Below are positions 44,439-56,465 of a DNA stretch of 64,000 nucleotides, in pieces. Positions within the stretch are counted from its first letter, which is position 1, and every line of letters starts with the position of its first letter. This stretch comes from Zingiber officinale (lineage: Eukaryota > Streptophyta > Magnoliopsida > Zingiberales > Zingiberaceae): assembly GCF_018446385.1 (NCBI RefSeq), contig NC_055990.1, forward strand, positions 31,147,891-31,211,890, in the 5' to 3' direction. A program made the position numbers and the translations under genes. The notes beneath the pieces are model-generated. The model did no database searches, had not been told where the DNA came from, and saw only the letters and a program-made list of their open reading frames with translations.

Positions 44439-45987
44439 GTATAAATTACTAGACTTCAAAAGATAGTTGAACACTTTGTTTGTGACTCCATGACTTATTG
44501 ATTTTGATTCTTTAGTGCCAATAATTTGTTTGTTCATAGCTAGCTATCTTCTTTGCTTAATACTTCATTCTTGCATTTCTACCATGAGCAGAATTAGCTA
44601 ACATTTGCCTTATTTATTGCCTCTCTTTGTTCTCATCTTTTGCTTTGATATGTCAATACCTAATATACATCCATGTGTTATCTTGTTGATTAAACATTTT
44701 GTGAATTTAGTTATAGGTAAAGTCGTGGTGTTCTTATAATTTTGTTTGGCAACCATGTGTTATCTATGGTCAGGACTTCTACTTCCTTTTCCTAAAAAAT
44801 GGTTGCCAAACATGCGTCGGACAGTGTTTCTTGGTATGTTTCTTTGTGGTCCAAAATTAATAATGGTTGGGTTGTGTGAGTAATTTATTTAGTTGTTTCT
44901 GAATTATGCAAGGACTGACAATGCATGTGGAAGTTATCTCTTTGTGAATTGTTAGATGATGACCTTTTGTATCTTATGAGTTGCTCTATAAATTTCTAGT
45001 TTGTTCTCTCCTTATGGTTTTCATCTATATGCCATGACTCAATCTTGTTTTTCCTCCTATCTCACAGTCTCCATGTATACATCTTTAATATTTTACCTAG
45101 CATTTTTCTACCGTCTAAGGAATATCTGATATCTGTTGGGATGTCCTAAATTCTGTACCTTGTTTGTTTCATTTGCTAGTTTAATTTCCTTGTCTTATCC
45201 TATAATTTTTTTTTTTTACAATTGCATTTTAATTTTTACTATGCTGAACTACATACTTTGTTGATGACTCCTTGAGCATAATACTACTATGGCAGAAGTA
45301 CATTGGAAATTCATTGTTGATGACATTTTTATTTCCTACTTCCATCTTGTTGGACCTTGCAAGTATCATCGCGAATGACAATTATGATGCTTCATCAAGC
45401 TCAACTATGTTAATCTATATGCATGTTAGTGATTACTTGAGAATGAAATGAAGAGCTTGTAAAGGCATTTCGTGTATGATCCATAGTATATTGATATAGA
45501 AAACATCTATATACTGTAGTTTGATTTCTTAATAGTTTGCTATATAGACTGCATGTTAGTTTGGTCAAACGAGTGACGAGGAGGTATAATTCTCAAGGAA
45601 GAAAAGATCACTCCTTCTTTTGTGTTGAGTATAATGGAATTTTGTCCTGCGTGAATGGATGTTGCCAACTGTTTCTTAATACACACTGATTTGTATCGTT
45701 TTGTTTGACTTGTGTAGCATGAAACAACACCTAATATCTGTTCTATCTTTTATTGCTTGTTTTCTAGGAATTCGTGTTGTCATGTAGACTATAATCTGGA
45801 ATTCTGGAATTTGATAAGTTTTGCTAAATTTTTCTCTTGTAGGTCAGGCAATTCGTGAGGCTTGAGTTTTTTTAATGCAAGAAGTGAACTTTGTTAGGAT
45901 GTAGCTTGCCTTGCTAATTTGTAAATTAAAAGCCATATGGAGAACAACAAATGGAAAACATGTTATTTAATGTATATGGAGAACAGT
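44439..45987. other. Non-coding interior of CACTA element
   Basis: T-rich sequence resembling intron or 3' flank DNA. I see no conserved protein, RNA or repeat of note up to the solo LTR. Confidence 0.5.
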
Positions 45988-48717
45988 TGTAAAATACCGG
46001 AAATAGGCGAATATTAATAAGGGATTTTTCCGGAATTTTTGGACATTTTTCGGGAATTTTTCGGAGCTCGTATGGACGAGTTAACGGGAACAAGAACGGG
46101 GTCCGGAAAATGCCTGTTTAGGCTACCCAATTTAAGCGAGGAAAAGATTATATTTATATATCCTTTTCCTTTTTATTTTCTTATTTCTTTTTCCTTTGCT
46201 TTTATCGCCGTTTCTCTCTCGCCGAAACCGTGCCGCGCCCCTTCTTCCCCACGCGAAATCTCTCTGCCCTAACCGCTGCCGCCCGCGGTGGTTCCTCCTC
46301 CTCCTCGCGACAGAAACCCCTCGGCCAGCAGGGGCTCGCCGGAAGGAAGATCAGTTTCGTTGCATCGCGTCGCCGCCACCGGCCGAGTCGACGCCGACCC
46401 TTCTTCTTAGCCTAGCGCCGACAGCCGGCCGCCATCGTCTGTGCCTTAGATCGCCGGGAGCCGAGAGCCGCCGTCGCACAGAGCAGTGCCGGCCACCAGA
46501 TCTGTTCCGAGACCCCCTCACTCTCGATCACCCCTGCGCCAACACCGTGCCCTAGCTTGTAGCCGGCTCCGACGCCACTGCCTTGTTTCGTGTTTGAGCA
46601 GCCGGCGATCGCAGGGATCTTCCTCACCAGTCCCGTGCCCTGGGTTTGATTTTTACAGTCGGCCTTGCTTCATTTTTTCTCGGAGACAAATCGATTAAGG
46701 TAAGGTTAGGTTGTTAATTAGGTTGGTGTTTAGATCTATGATTCCCATAGCTTGATATTTGTTCTTGTTCTGATCAAGGATATTATTGCTTGATACCATA
46801 TTGATCTGTTTCGTGGGAAGAATTTCCAGCAAGGTGCTGTTCTGTGGTTTGTTTTGGGTTCGGCAGCTTTCTAACAGCGGCTACTTTTCTTAGGCAGCAA
46901 CGTTTCTGCTGGGAATCTAGGTAAGGTGTAGGATAACAGATCCTTGTAGTAGATTCTGTGTTGGTTGGACTATTATGATGGTAGATGTGAGTTAAGTTTA
47001 TATGATGAATTAGGTTATGTATAGAATTGGATTGGTATTGAATTTAATCCATTGCTTGTTTTGTTATATGGGATCAATTCCATTTCTAAGGAAGGATAAG
47101 GTTATTAAATAGGTTTGGAGATTTTTATTTAGTTATATAGCTAAATACATTATCTGTTTGATAACACAGGACTTTGACGCGAGACGGTATCTCGACGTTG
47201 GATTGGACATTTCTTATTTGGAGGCGGGTACTTTTGACTCTTGTTGTCTTTGATATGCTTAGTAATGGAATTAACATGTTTCATTAATTATGTTTCTTAT
47301 CTATTTCGGTTAATCACTACCCAAATCTTACATGCTTGATTGATTGATTGGTTTTGCATCTCAGGTATATTTTTACCTGTTTATACATGCTTATAGGGGT
47401 AGTGATATGCCATGCTTGACCATGTTCAGGACCTAGGTTTTTATACCTTCTGTGTACCTTGATTTGATATGATTCTTTGACCTAGGGTGCACATTTCTAT
47501 ATATATGGATTAGGTCAGGATGTTTATATGGTTATTGCCATGCATCATTTGCATGATTGCATGCTGTGCGATAGTCCGCTCCATTATTGCTGAGCACATC
47601 GCCAGTTACATGGATCTGCACACACCACCACTCATGGGTTAGTGGTCGATTCAGGCTGAGTGTGTCGCAGCAGGGACTCTGTTAGGCACCGTTGGTCCGC
47701 TCATGGGTAGTGTGACACAACGAGTTATCCGTCTTTGAGTACCGGGAGTTGAGAGCATTGCGCTCCCCCATCTATGATTTGGGGTAGGAGGATAGGTGTA
47801 CTCCGACAGCATCCCGTCCACTCGGTCACTCATCAGGAGTAGTGACGACAGAGTGCACGGTTGTCACAGCCCTACCCACTCGGCCTCACTTTTGTATGAG
47901 ATGATCGATTGGCGTCAGGGGTGACCAGGACGCATCATTGGCATCATACGCATGATGCATTTATTGCTTGTGTTTGTGGTTGCTGCATTTATATGCTGCA
48001 TATTGTTTGGATGCCTATGTTTGACATGCATACAGGATTCCTATACCACTCGGACTGTTTGACCTTATACTCAGGACCTGGTTAGTACAGCATTCTCCTG
48101 TTTACTTCAGATGCATATTTATATCTTTCTTATATCAGGAGACTGTACGCATGATTAGTGTTAGGTGTTATTTCTTTACTTTGCATATCAATTGTACCTG
48201 CTGAGTGTTGGACTCACCCCGCCTCCATTGTTGATATTTTCAGGTTGATGCTGTCAGGAGAGAGTTCCAGTTGCTGGTCCCTGCAGACCTCGAGGATAGG
48301 ATTTGGTTTCCGTTTTGGTTTCTTTTCTGTTCTAGACTATTTAAAACTTGTTATGTTTTAGATTTATTCCACCTATGGACGTTGTATGGATTTTATGATG
48401 TCGATGAAATTGGATTTGGTTTTATTCTACTACATGCCTGCCTGAACGGCAGAAGAGGTAAGAAAAAAATCGGATTTGGGCTTTACGAGTGTAGTTGAGT
48501 AGGGTGGATTTCGAGTCAGAGTATTATTATTGCGTGGTTGTGTCAGCTAGAGGCTGAATATATATATAAACTGCGTGGTGATTGATTTTATTTATTGTTA
48601 TGATTCCAGCCGCTTGTGGCTGAGTATTTAGTGCTTGTAGAAATTTTTGATTGTCCGTCGTACAGGGGAGATGCTGCCGAAATTTTCTCGGACAGGGACT
48701 CCTCTGGGGGCGTGACA
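45988..48717 (+). mobile_element. Solo LTR, gypsy Tekay-like, inside CACTA element
   Basis: 2730 bp from TGTAAAATACCGG to GGGCGTGACA, with a perfect 5-bp duplication ACAGT (45983-45987 and 48718-48722). The beginning has the same layout as the Tekay LTR: an AATTTTTGGACATTTTTCGGG-like run, then a pyrimidine-rich leader and GC-rich 5' UTR. However, the sequence is otherwise diverged, so it is a different family. No primer site, gag or pol is present. Short GC-rich ORFs at 46039-46698 are leader sequence. Confidence 0.85.
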
Positions 48718-48944
48718 ACAGTAATGGAAAACATGTGTATTTTGATGAGTAACAACTCATTTTGTATATTTTTTGTATATGTGTGGCTACAAGATGAATT
48801 ATATATGATGTTTATTTTGGATTTAATGTAGTAAATATTTAGTTTTGTATTGGTGGTTTACTTATATTAAAATAAGATTGGTTGTTTGGTATTAATGAAC
48901 ATTAAATACAACAGTTAAAAATATTGTAAAAATTATGTAAACCA

Positions 48945-49250
48945 CAACGGAATTTTTTTGTAAAAAGTGTAAAAGAAAATGGTTTATATCTGTTGTAAAA
49001 AGAGTCTACCACAACAGTTTATTTCTGTTGTTGAAATTATCAACCACAACGGTTTTAAAACGTTGTCGTATCCTTCGTAAACAAATTTTGAACATATAAA
49101 CAACAATGGATAAAAACCGTTGTCAAATGTCTACAAAGACAACGGATTCAAAACCGTTGTCGTAGAGCAATACATTCTACAACACCCTTAGTTACAACGG
49201 TTTTTTGACCCTACGACAACGGATAATATCCGTTGTCGTTTGTAGTTTTT
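48945..49250. repeat. Right subterminal repeats of CACTA element
   Basis: At least ten copies of ACAACGG or CCGTTGT within 300 bp, in paired orientations, for example ACAACGGATTCAAAACCGTTGTCG near 49140. The counterpart array lies at 41650-41900. These are the likely transposase-binding sites of the element. Confidence 0.8.
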
Positions 49251-49263
49251 GTTATAGTTAACG

Positions 49264-49582
49264 TTTGCTCCATGACCCGTCCAGGCTTACACCCGATTCG
49301 CGACACCAGGATTTCAACCTAGAGTCCCCGACTCTAGGATTTTACCTAAAGCACTCGACCCGCCAAGACTTTCCACCTAGGGTTACCACCCCCTAGGACC
49401 TAGGGTTACCACCCCTTAGGGTTTTCCACCTACCTAACCACAACTAGGATTTTTCCTCACCTAGGGTTACCGCCCCTTAGGACCTAGGATTACCACCCTA
49501 TACGGTTTTCCACTTGCCTAACCGCATCTAGGACCTTTACCTAAGAACACTTAGGATTTTCCTGCAAGCTCATTCAAACTTG
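49264..49582. repeat. Retroelement fragment with CCTAGGGTTACCACC repeats
   Basis: Resumes the retroelement sequence left of the CACTA element. It contains about five degenerate units built on ACCTAGG(G/A)TTACCACCCC and TTTTCCACCTACCTAACCAC. No coding sequence is evident. It is probably part of a copia LTR or its flank. Confidence 0.45.
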
Positions 49583-50419
49583 TTAGATTACAAGACAACT
49601 TAACTTTGGACACTTTAACATAATCAAAACCCAGGTTCGATCATCGGATGCTTCCCGGACCAACACATCTTTCGCAACCGTCGGTCTAGTCCCATATTGC
49701 TGATAATTTACGGTCATAATCTTGATAAGTTCTCTGACCTGAGTAGATGCCTTGTTAACTAGAGCCCCTCCACTAGCTGCATCAACCATACTTCTGACCA
49801 TGGGGCACAATCCCTCATAGAAGTATATAATCAGTAGTTGATTGCTTATCTGGTGCTGAGGGCAACTAGCAACAAGTCCTTTAAATCTCTTCCAATATTG
49901 TTGAAGCGATTTTGCTATGAATATATGGACTCCACAAATACTTCTCCGAATAGCTGCAATCCTAGAAGTAGGAAAGAACCTCACCAGAAATAGTTTCTTC
50001 ATCTCTATCTAGCTGGTGATAGAGTTGGGTGGGAGACAATACAACTAATCTTTTGCTGAATCCGCCAGTGAGAATGGAAATGCTCTAAGTCTAACATCAT
50101 CTTCTGATGCGCCAAGTGGGTTCCATGAAGAGTATACCATATCCAATTCATGTAGATGTCTGTTGGGATCTTCACCAGATAGTCCAAGAAACTTTGGTAA
50201 TAGATGTACAATAGTCCATAACTCGAAGTCTGTCTCTAAATCAGAATAGCAAATATAGAATGAATCAACTGACAAATCTGGTGCCCAAATTTCTTTGAGA
50301 GTCTTTTCAGTATCATTCTCCATGTTGCTCATCAAATCTGAGGTCTTGATCACACTGAACATTGAAACTCTTGAACTATTGATGACACAAAAGAGATTTC
50401 CTGGTCTTACCTGAAACAC
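49583..50419 (-). pseudogene. Athila-like gypsy gag remnant
   Basis: Read on the minus strand from about 50419, a gag-type protein is interrupted by stops near 50004. Legible parts are LRAFPFSLADSAKDW, then EMKKLFLVRFFPTSRIAAIR, YWKRFKGLVASCPQHQIS, and IYFYEGLCPMVRSMVDAASGG. These are the conserved capsid blocks of Athila-type plant gypsy elements. Upstream on the same strand lie the primer site and LTR, so this is the 5' end of one element. It is truncated after gag at about 49583, where the sequence joins the fragment at 49264-49582. Confidence 0.8.
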
Positions 50420-50580
50420 TCATGCAAATACCATAAAAAACATAGGAAAATATACAAAATAGAATGCGTGCACACAAGAGATAAAATAATTAAGCCCTAA
50501 TAATTTTTTTGAATTTTAGCAACCACAAAAGAAATGAAAAAATAGAAAAAACAATCCAAAGATCACCAAACACCGCTACA

Positions 50581-50600
50581 CATCCCCGACAACGGCGCCA
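50581..50600 (-). promoter_or_regulatory. Primer-binding site, tRNA-Asp
   Basis: The minus strand reads TGGCGCCGTTGTCGGGGATG, matching the complement of the tRNA-Asp 3' end used by Athila/Tat-type elements. It is 6 bases from the LTR end at 50607. Confidence 0.88.
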
Positions 50601-50606
50601 ATTTTT

Positions 50607-52400
50607 TGATATAGTCGTGAATGATATCAAAAATGATTTTAAGTTCTGAACCCCCAATAACTACACAAATGCAGTATAGAATTGATTCAGGTCATCTCCC
50701 AACGAATGCAACGATAGGATGATAATCTAGGATTGTTTGTTATTCCTATTTTTGGGATTTTAATATGAAAATGAGGGTTTTGGATTTTAATTCTAAAGCT
50801 AACAAATGAAAAGTGAAGCAAGTAGGAAACTAATCTAATGTTAGAATGAAATATAACTAAGTGTCAACAATTAATCCATAATACATTGTCACTCTACGTT
50901 ATGATTTAACCGTCAACACAATTAAACTAAGGAAGGAAATATCAAAGAATTAAATAAAACCTAATCTAATAAATAAAAGACAATGCAAGTAATAAAGCTA
51001 AGCCTAACCTAACTACAATTACAAAAAAATAAAAGACAACATGAAGTAATGCATAAAATGAAACATAAAGCATGAAATGAAACCTAAGCTAATCTATCCT
51101 AATTGCATTCAAATGAAGAACTAGAACTTAAATAAATTGGAAGAACAAGACAAGCAAGAATTAAACAAAGTAAAATGCATCAAATTGAACCTAACTAATG
51201 GTTGAAGCAATTCATCAAACACTTTGTAGGCATGAATTAAGTTGAACTAAATACGTGCAGAGTAAACATGGAAGATCAAGTTTGCTACAAGCATTCAACA
51301 AGAAGCATCATCACAAGCAAATTGACACAATGAATAAACATTAACATGAATAAAACTAAGTTAACTAAACCACACTCAACACTTCTACTTCAATTCCAAG
51401 GACTACCCTTCGTCGTCACACGAAAGACCCAACTCCGGAACCCCTAAAGCCAGTGGTCAGCAGTGAAGAACCGATGGACAACTTGCTTCGACAACAACGA
51501 TGGAGATGAATGAATCTTCCAATGAAGAACCCCTTCGCTAGAAGTTGACCAGACTAGAATGAATGCACTGTGGAAGGGGATGAATCGTCGTCGCTGCCTC
51601 CTTGCCCTACCACCTGAACCCCAGGTGATGAAGCTGCCAGAAAGTAGCTAGAAGGTGGAGATCACACCGGAGAACCCCTCCGATGAGGTGGATGATCAGA
51701 ATTGCTACTGAAACTCGCTGCTCCTGCCACTTGTGCTCGCTATCATTGCCGCTCGAAATCAAGAAGCTTAGGAGTGGACTGTGGATGGTCGACCGACGAC
51801 AGTGAAGAGAAGAAGAGGGGTCATCGACCGGTGGTGAGGAAGAAGAAAGAGAGCGCCGGTGGGATTTGTCACGTGCCCTAGATGAAGAACGTGAAGCAAA
51901 GATATTAGCATTCTGTGTCGTCCGCGTGAAGCCTTAAGAGAAGATTTCTCTCTTTCGATCTAGGTCGTCCATTCAATAGGAGTGGATGTAAGGTTCAGAT
52001 TTGATAATAGAGATGATGGGTGGCTTGATCTTTTCTTGATGAAGCAAAGGCCTAGATTGTTTCAAATCTGGATCAAGGGCAGGATGCTTAGATTTGAATG
52101 AAGGGACAAGATCTCACTAGATCTTGATCAATTGTTCATATTAATTCAACTTGATCTCCTCCATTTGACCACCAAATTAATACAAATTCGATCCAACTTG
52201 AACATAATCCATGGCTCTTTAGATTTCCTACAAAACCACATTAAAAATATGAGATTAAACTCTACAATTTGTAATAAATTACAATTAAGTCTAAAATAAA
52301 TTCCTACTCATAAAACATAATATTAATACCGAGTTAAGCATATGAGAGGATAAAAATACTAAGTATAAGAGCCAAAATAATGCACAAAAATACTTGTTAT
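50607..52400 (-). repeat. 5' LTR of Athila-like element (right border approximate)
   Basis: The LTR ends ...TATATCA on the minus strand at 50607, next to the primer site. It extends right for about 1.8 kb, through an A-rich tract (50780-51380) and a block of mixed composition (51400-51900). The start was not found; the TRIM at 52401 interrupts either the LTR or its flank. No protein-coding features are present. The phrase CATCTCCCAACGAATG near the internal end is typical of this LTR class. Confidence 0.6.
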
Positions 52401-53059
52401 TGTAGGATCGAAAAGAATTTAGATATCTCCACAATAGTATGATATTGTCCACTTTGGGCCTAAGCTCTCATGGTTTTGCTCTTGGGCTCTACCCAAAAGG
52501 CCTCTTTCCAATGGTGATATCTTTTCTTTTATAAACTCATCCCATGTGTTTTCAATGTGGAACTATATTTGCAACATTGCAACCCCAACAATCCCCCCAT
52601 CAAATAAAGGACCACAGGCTTCCCACGTCTGATCCTTGACCCACCAGGTCTTCCTGCCCCTCAGTTCACCCGACCTACTAGGACTTCCTTGCTTTGCCGC
52701 AACTAGGACTTCCTGCCTGGTGTCTGGTCCTTTTGATCTAAATATAGGAACCCCTACTTTCTTTGTTCAAGGTCAATGTTGTACCCACATGACTCAATCA
52801 AACCATAGCTCTTGTGCACAGTCGGCGGTTAAACCTTCTAGCAGTCCGAGCTCTGATACCAATTGTAGGATCAAAAAGAATTTAGAAATCTCCACAATGG
52901 TATAATATTGTCTACTTTGGGTCTAAGCCTTCATGGTTTTACTCTTGGGCTCTACCCAAAAGGTCTCTTTCCAATAGAGATATCTTTTCTCTTATAAACC
53001 CATAATCTTTCTCATATGTTTTCAATGTGGGATATGTTTGCAATCTTATAACCCTAACA
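52401..53059 (-). mobile_element. TRIM (terminal-repeat retrotransposon in miniature), complete
   Basis: 659 bp, flanked by the perfect duplication GTTAT (52396-52400 and 53060-53064). Two direct terminal repeats of 190 bp (52401-52590) and 196 bp (52864-53059), about 88-90% alike by eye, run TGTAGGATC...AACA on the + strand. On the minus strand a tRNA-Met primer site (RC of 52850-52861) lies 2 bases from one repeat, and a purine tract (RC of 52591-52602) touches the other. The internal region is 273 bp without coding capacity, so it must have been mobilised by another element's enzymes. Confidence 0.93.
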
Positions 53060-53215
53060 GTTATCAGTACCATAACTTAAAACCTGAGTTCGCTATCATC
53101 TTTGTCTTCTCGCTTACCCATTTTATCTCTTATACACACAAAATACTAATTCTTCTCCTAATCATCGTATCTACTACCTCTATTGATTTACCAGTGAGGG
53201 TTCATATATTTCATG
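53060..53215. other. Short unassigned spacer
   Basis: Between the TRIM duplication and the next SIRE-type LTR. No feature recognised; it may be the start of the Athila-like LTR or its target. Confidence 0.4.
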
Positions 53216-54045
53216 TGTTGGTGCAGTTGGCACCAATAATCAAACCTGAGTTTTGATGAATGAAAAATAAGTTAAAGCTAGATGTGTTGTGATCTAACCT
53301 TGTTACCGAGTGTGCAGGGTTGACTAACTTGACATGTCAAGAGGACCAGACACAAAGTAGGAAGTCCAGTCAGGATGTGCGATTCTCGATTGATGAAGTC
53401 CAGATATGGGATTCTAGCAAGAAGTTGGGATGTTCAATTTTTGATGAGTTGAAGTCTGGATGTGAAATTTTGACAGGGGGTCAGGATGTTCGATTCCTGA
53501 TTGCCAAAATCTGAGTGTGTGGTTCCAACATGAAGACCTGGTGGGTCAGATTGGACGTTGAAGAGGTAACTCGATATTTGGTAAGTGGAGGTAAGTAACT
53601 GGAGGAGAGTGACTCAATGAGGGCGCATTCCTATTTGAGGGGACAGTAGGTATCGGTCTAATTTAGGTTCATTTTGAAAAACCTAAATTGAGAATATGAT
53701 TAAATCTAGGTCTAGAGGATGAGATATAATTAATACTAAACTATTTATTTTTATTGTGCTAACTCAGTTTTGTAGGTTAGATATTTTGTGTTGAACTAAC
53801 ATATTTTACAAGGTAAAAGGAGCATAAAATGCCTTGGGTGAACAGTACCCGATACACCTTCCATGCGAAGGAATGCGCCTTGAGTACTGTTCATGGAAGG
53901 CGCCTTCAAGAGCTTGGAAGACGTCTTCGATCAAATAAAATTAGACTTCATTGACGATAAGAGGTGGGTTATTTGGAATGAGATTTGGTAGGTTGAAGGC
54001 GCCTTCAGTGCTATGGAAGGCGCCTTCAACCTAGAGGTTCCACTG
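53216..54045 (+). repeat. SIRE-type copia LTR, 5' part only
   Basis: Starts TGTTGGTGCAGTTGGCACC and follows the same plan as the SIRE-type LTR at 25480 (GTTTTGATGAATGA, then a GTGTGCAG block, then the GAGTGACT...GACAGTAGG block), but is a different subfamily. It carries several perfect GAAGGCGCCTTC palindromes (53870-54040), where the 25480 LTR carries CCGGGCGCCCGG-type ones. It is cut at about 54045 by the Angela-like LTR; its remainder must lie beyond the window. Confidence 0.75.
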
Positions 54046-56418
54046 TACAAAAATTTTGTACAAAGGTCTGAACCTTTTCCTAGCTACCATGTGTTCTTTT
54101 AAATTAAATTTTGGATCGCCTGCGGAACTTAACGCATTTGATCCAAAACTTAATCTATTTGTTCTTTTAGGTTTTGACTTGGATCTCCTGCGGAACTTAA
54201 CACGTTCGACCCAAATCACCTTAAGTTATTAATTCCATTAAATATTAATTTCCATAATCGGTTCCCAGTACTGACGTGGCGAGGCACATTGCCTTCTTGG
54301 ATATGGGAGCAACCACCACCGACTAGACAAAACCTTTTATAGAAATCTAATATTTAATTTCCTAAAATAACTTTAGGTTAACCGAAAAGAACAATCAAAT
54401 CACAAGGAAAAGAAAAAATAAAAGAACACAACATCGAAAAACATATTCAAAATTCTAGAATCGTAAACCTCTTGTATTTGGTATTATTTCCAAAAATAAC
54501 TAGTATGATGCGGAAAGAAAAATTACTAGTTATACCTTTTAGAAAGACCTCTTGATCTTCTACCGTATTCCTCTTCTAACCTCGGACGTTGTGTGGGCAA
54601 TGATCTTCCGAGATGAGAAACCACCAACCACCTTCTTCTCCTCCTAGATAGGTTCGGCCACAAAAGAAGCTTAACCAAGGATGAAGAATTAAACACCAAC
54701 CAAGCTCCAAGAGATGCTAGCTTTCTCTCATTCTTCTTCTTCTTCTCCAAGTAGTATCCGGCCACCACAAGAACTCCAAGAGGGATGAAGTATTCGGCCA
54801 CCACAAGAGGAAGAGAGGGAGAGGATGATGGCCGGCCACAACACCAAGGAAAAGAGGGAGAGAAAATAATAGAGGTTGTCTCATGAAGGCACCCTCACCC
54901 CTTCTTTTATATTCCTTAGCCTTGGCAAATTAGAAAATTTATTTATAATAAAATTTCCTTAATTTTCCTTGACAACAATTAATTAAGAAAATTTTAATAA
55001 ATTTTCCTAATTAATTGTATGTGGCCGGCCACCTCATGTAGAGCAAATAGGATAATTTTAATCAACAATTAAAACTTCCTTATTTGTCTTTGGAAATTTT
55101 AAAAAAATAAAATTTCCTTTTAAAATCTCTTCATGGTTGATAAAAAGAAATTTCCATAATTTTAATTTTACAACATGTGAATAATTTTTAAAGAGAAAAT
55201 AAAATATCTCACCAATCTACAAATAAGGAAAGAGATCTAATCTCTTTCTTTAATCTTTTGTAGATCTTTTACAAGAGAGATATTTTAATTTTAATTCTCT
55301 TTAATAAATTATATCTTCCACATAATAAAAATTAAAATTAAAATTCTTTTTTAATTTAATTATGGTCTGCCCTACTAGCTTGGGTTCAAGCTAGGGCCGG
55401 CCACCCTAAACCCATGCTTAGGCCGGCCCTAGCTTGGTTCCCAAGCTAGCTTGGCCGGCCCCCTTTAGGTGGGTATAGAAGGTAGGTATAGGTGGGTATA
55501 GTACTCTATAAATAAGAGGCTACGATAGGGACCGAGAGGAGGAATTAGTTTTGGTCTCCCGATAAAATTAAGCATCCCGTGTTCGCCCCGAACACACAAC
55601 TTAATTTTATCAATAATAATTCATTCCACTAGAGAACTATTATTGAACTACCGCACCAATCCCAAATTACATTTTTGGGCTCCTTCTTATTATGAGTGTG
55701 TTAGTCTCCCTGTGTTTAAGATATTGAATGTCCACTAATTAAGTGAGTTACTGACAACTCATTTAATTAATATCTTAGTCCAAGAGTAGTACCACTCAAC
55801 CTTATCATCATGTCGGACTAAGTCCACCTGCAGGGTTTAACATGACAATCCTTATGAGCTCCTCTTGAGGACATTATCAACCTAGTATCTCTAGGACACA
55901 GTTTCCTTCTATAATCAACAACACACACTATAAGTGATACCATTTCCCAACTTATCGGGCTTATTGATTCATCGAACTAAATCTCACCCATTGATAAATT
56001 AAAGAAATAAATATCAAATATATGTGCTTGTTATTATATTAGGATTAAGAGCACACACTTCCATAATAACTGAGGTCTTTGTTCCTTTATAAAGTCAGTA
56101 TAAAAGAAACGACCTCTAATGGTCCTACTCAATACACTCTAAGTGTACTAGTGTAATTATATGATCAAGATAAACTGATGCCTAATTACCCTACGCCCTT
56201 CTAATGATTTGTTCCTTTCCATTTTGGTCGTGAGCTACTGTTTATAATTTATAAGGTACTGATAACATCATCTTCTGCATGCGACACCACATGCTATGTT
56301 ATCTACAATATAAATTAATTGAACAACTACAAACAAATGTAGATAATTTGACCAAATGTGATTCTTTATTCAAAACAAATGTTTACAAAAGCTTAGGCTT
56401 TCAGTATACACTCCAACA
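54046..56418 (-). repeat. 3' LTR of Angela-like copia element
   Basis: On the minus strand it starts TGTTGGAGTG at 56418, immediately after a purine tract (RC of 56419-56430), and ends near 54046 after the ACAGTGGAACC block. It is about 2.37 kb, with the same layout as the solo LTR at 27476-30088, but its last ~25 bases differ, so the exact left border is uncertain. Leader-type GAAGAAGAAG sequence at 54720-54800 and several GGCCGGCC motifs are shared with the other copies. Confidence 0.8.
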
Positions 56419-56465
56419 ATCCCACTTACTAAGACTAGTCATATATCTTCTACCATACATCTGAT

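Larger units (their letters stand above)
41633..49263. mobile_element. CACTA-type DNA transposon carrying host gene fragments
   Basis: Both ends are packed with short repeats of ACAACGG(TTTT) and CCGTTGTC in both orientations (41650-41900 and 48945-49240), the subterminal style of CACTA (En/Spm) elements. The extreme ends are related inverted sequences: CAACAAAAAtG on the left and the complement of ATAACAAAAACTAC on the right, though the CACTA pentamer itself is degraded and a 3-bp duplication could not be fixed. No TNPA/TNPD-like transposase is visible. Inside are an ADF exon, Ulp1-like protease exons and a gypsy solo LTR. Without the solo LTR the element is about 4.9 kb. Non-autonomous CACTA elements that pick up gene pieces are known. 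Confidence 0.72.

Noticed and set aside
46039-46698. GC-rich overlapping ORFs (Arg/Pro/Ser-rich)
   Set aside because: Part of the 5' leader in the Tekay-like solo LTR; codon pattern follows GC content and frames overlap on both strands.
41633-49263. Treating the ADF and Ulp1 blocks as one functional fusion gene
   Set aside because: They are 1.1 kb apart with no shared reading frame or clear linking splice sites, and both lack essential exons.
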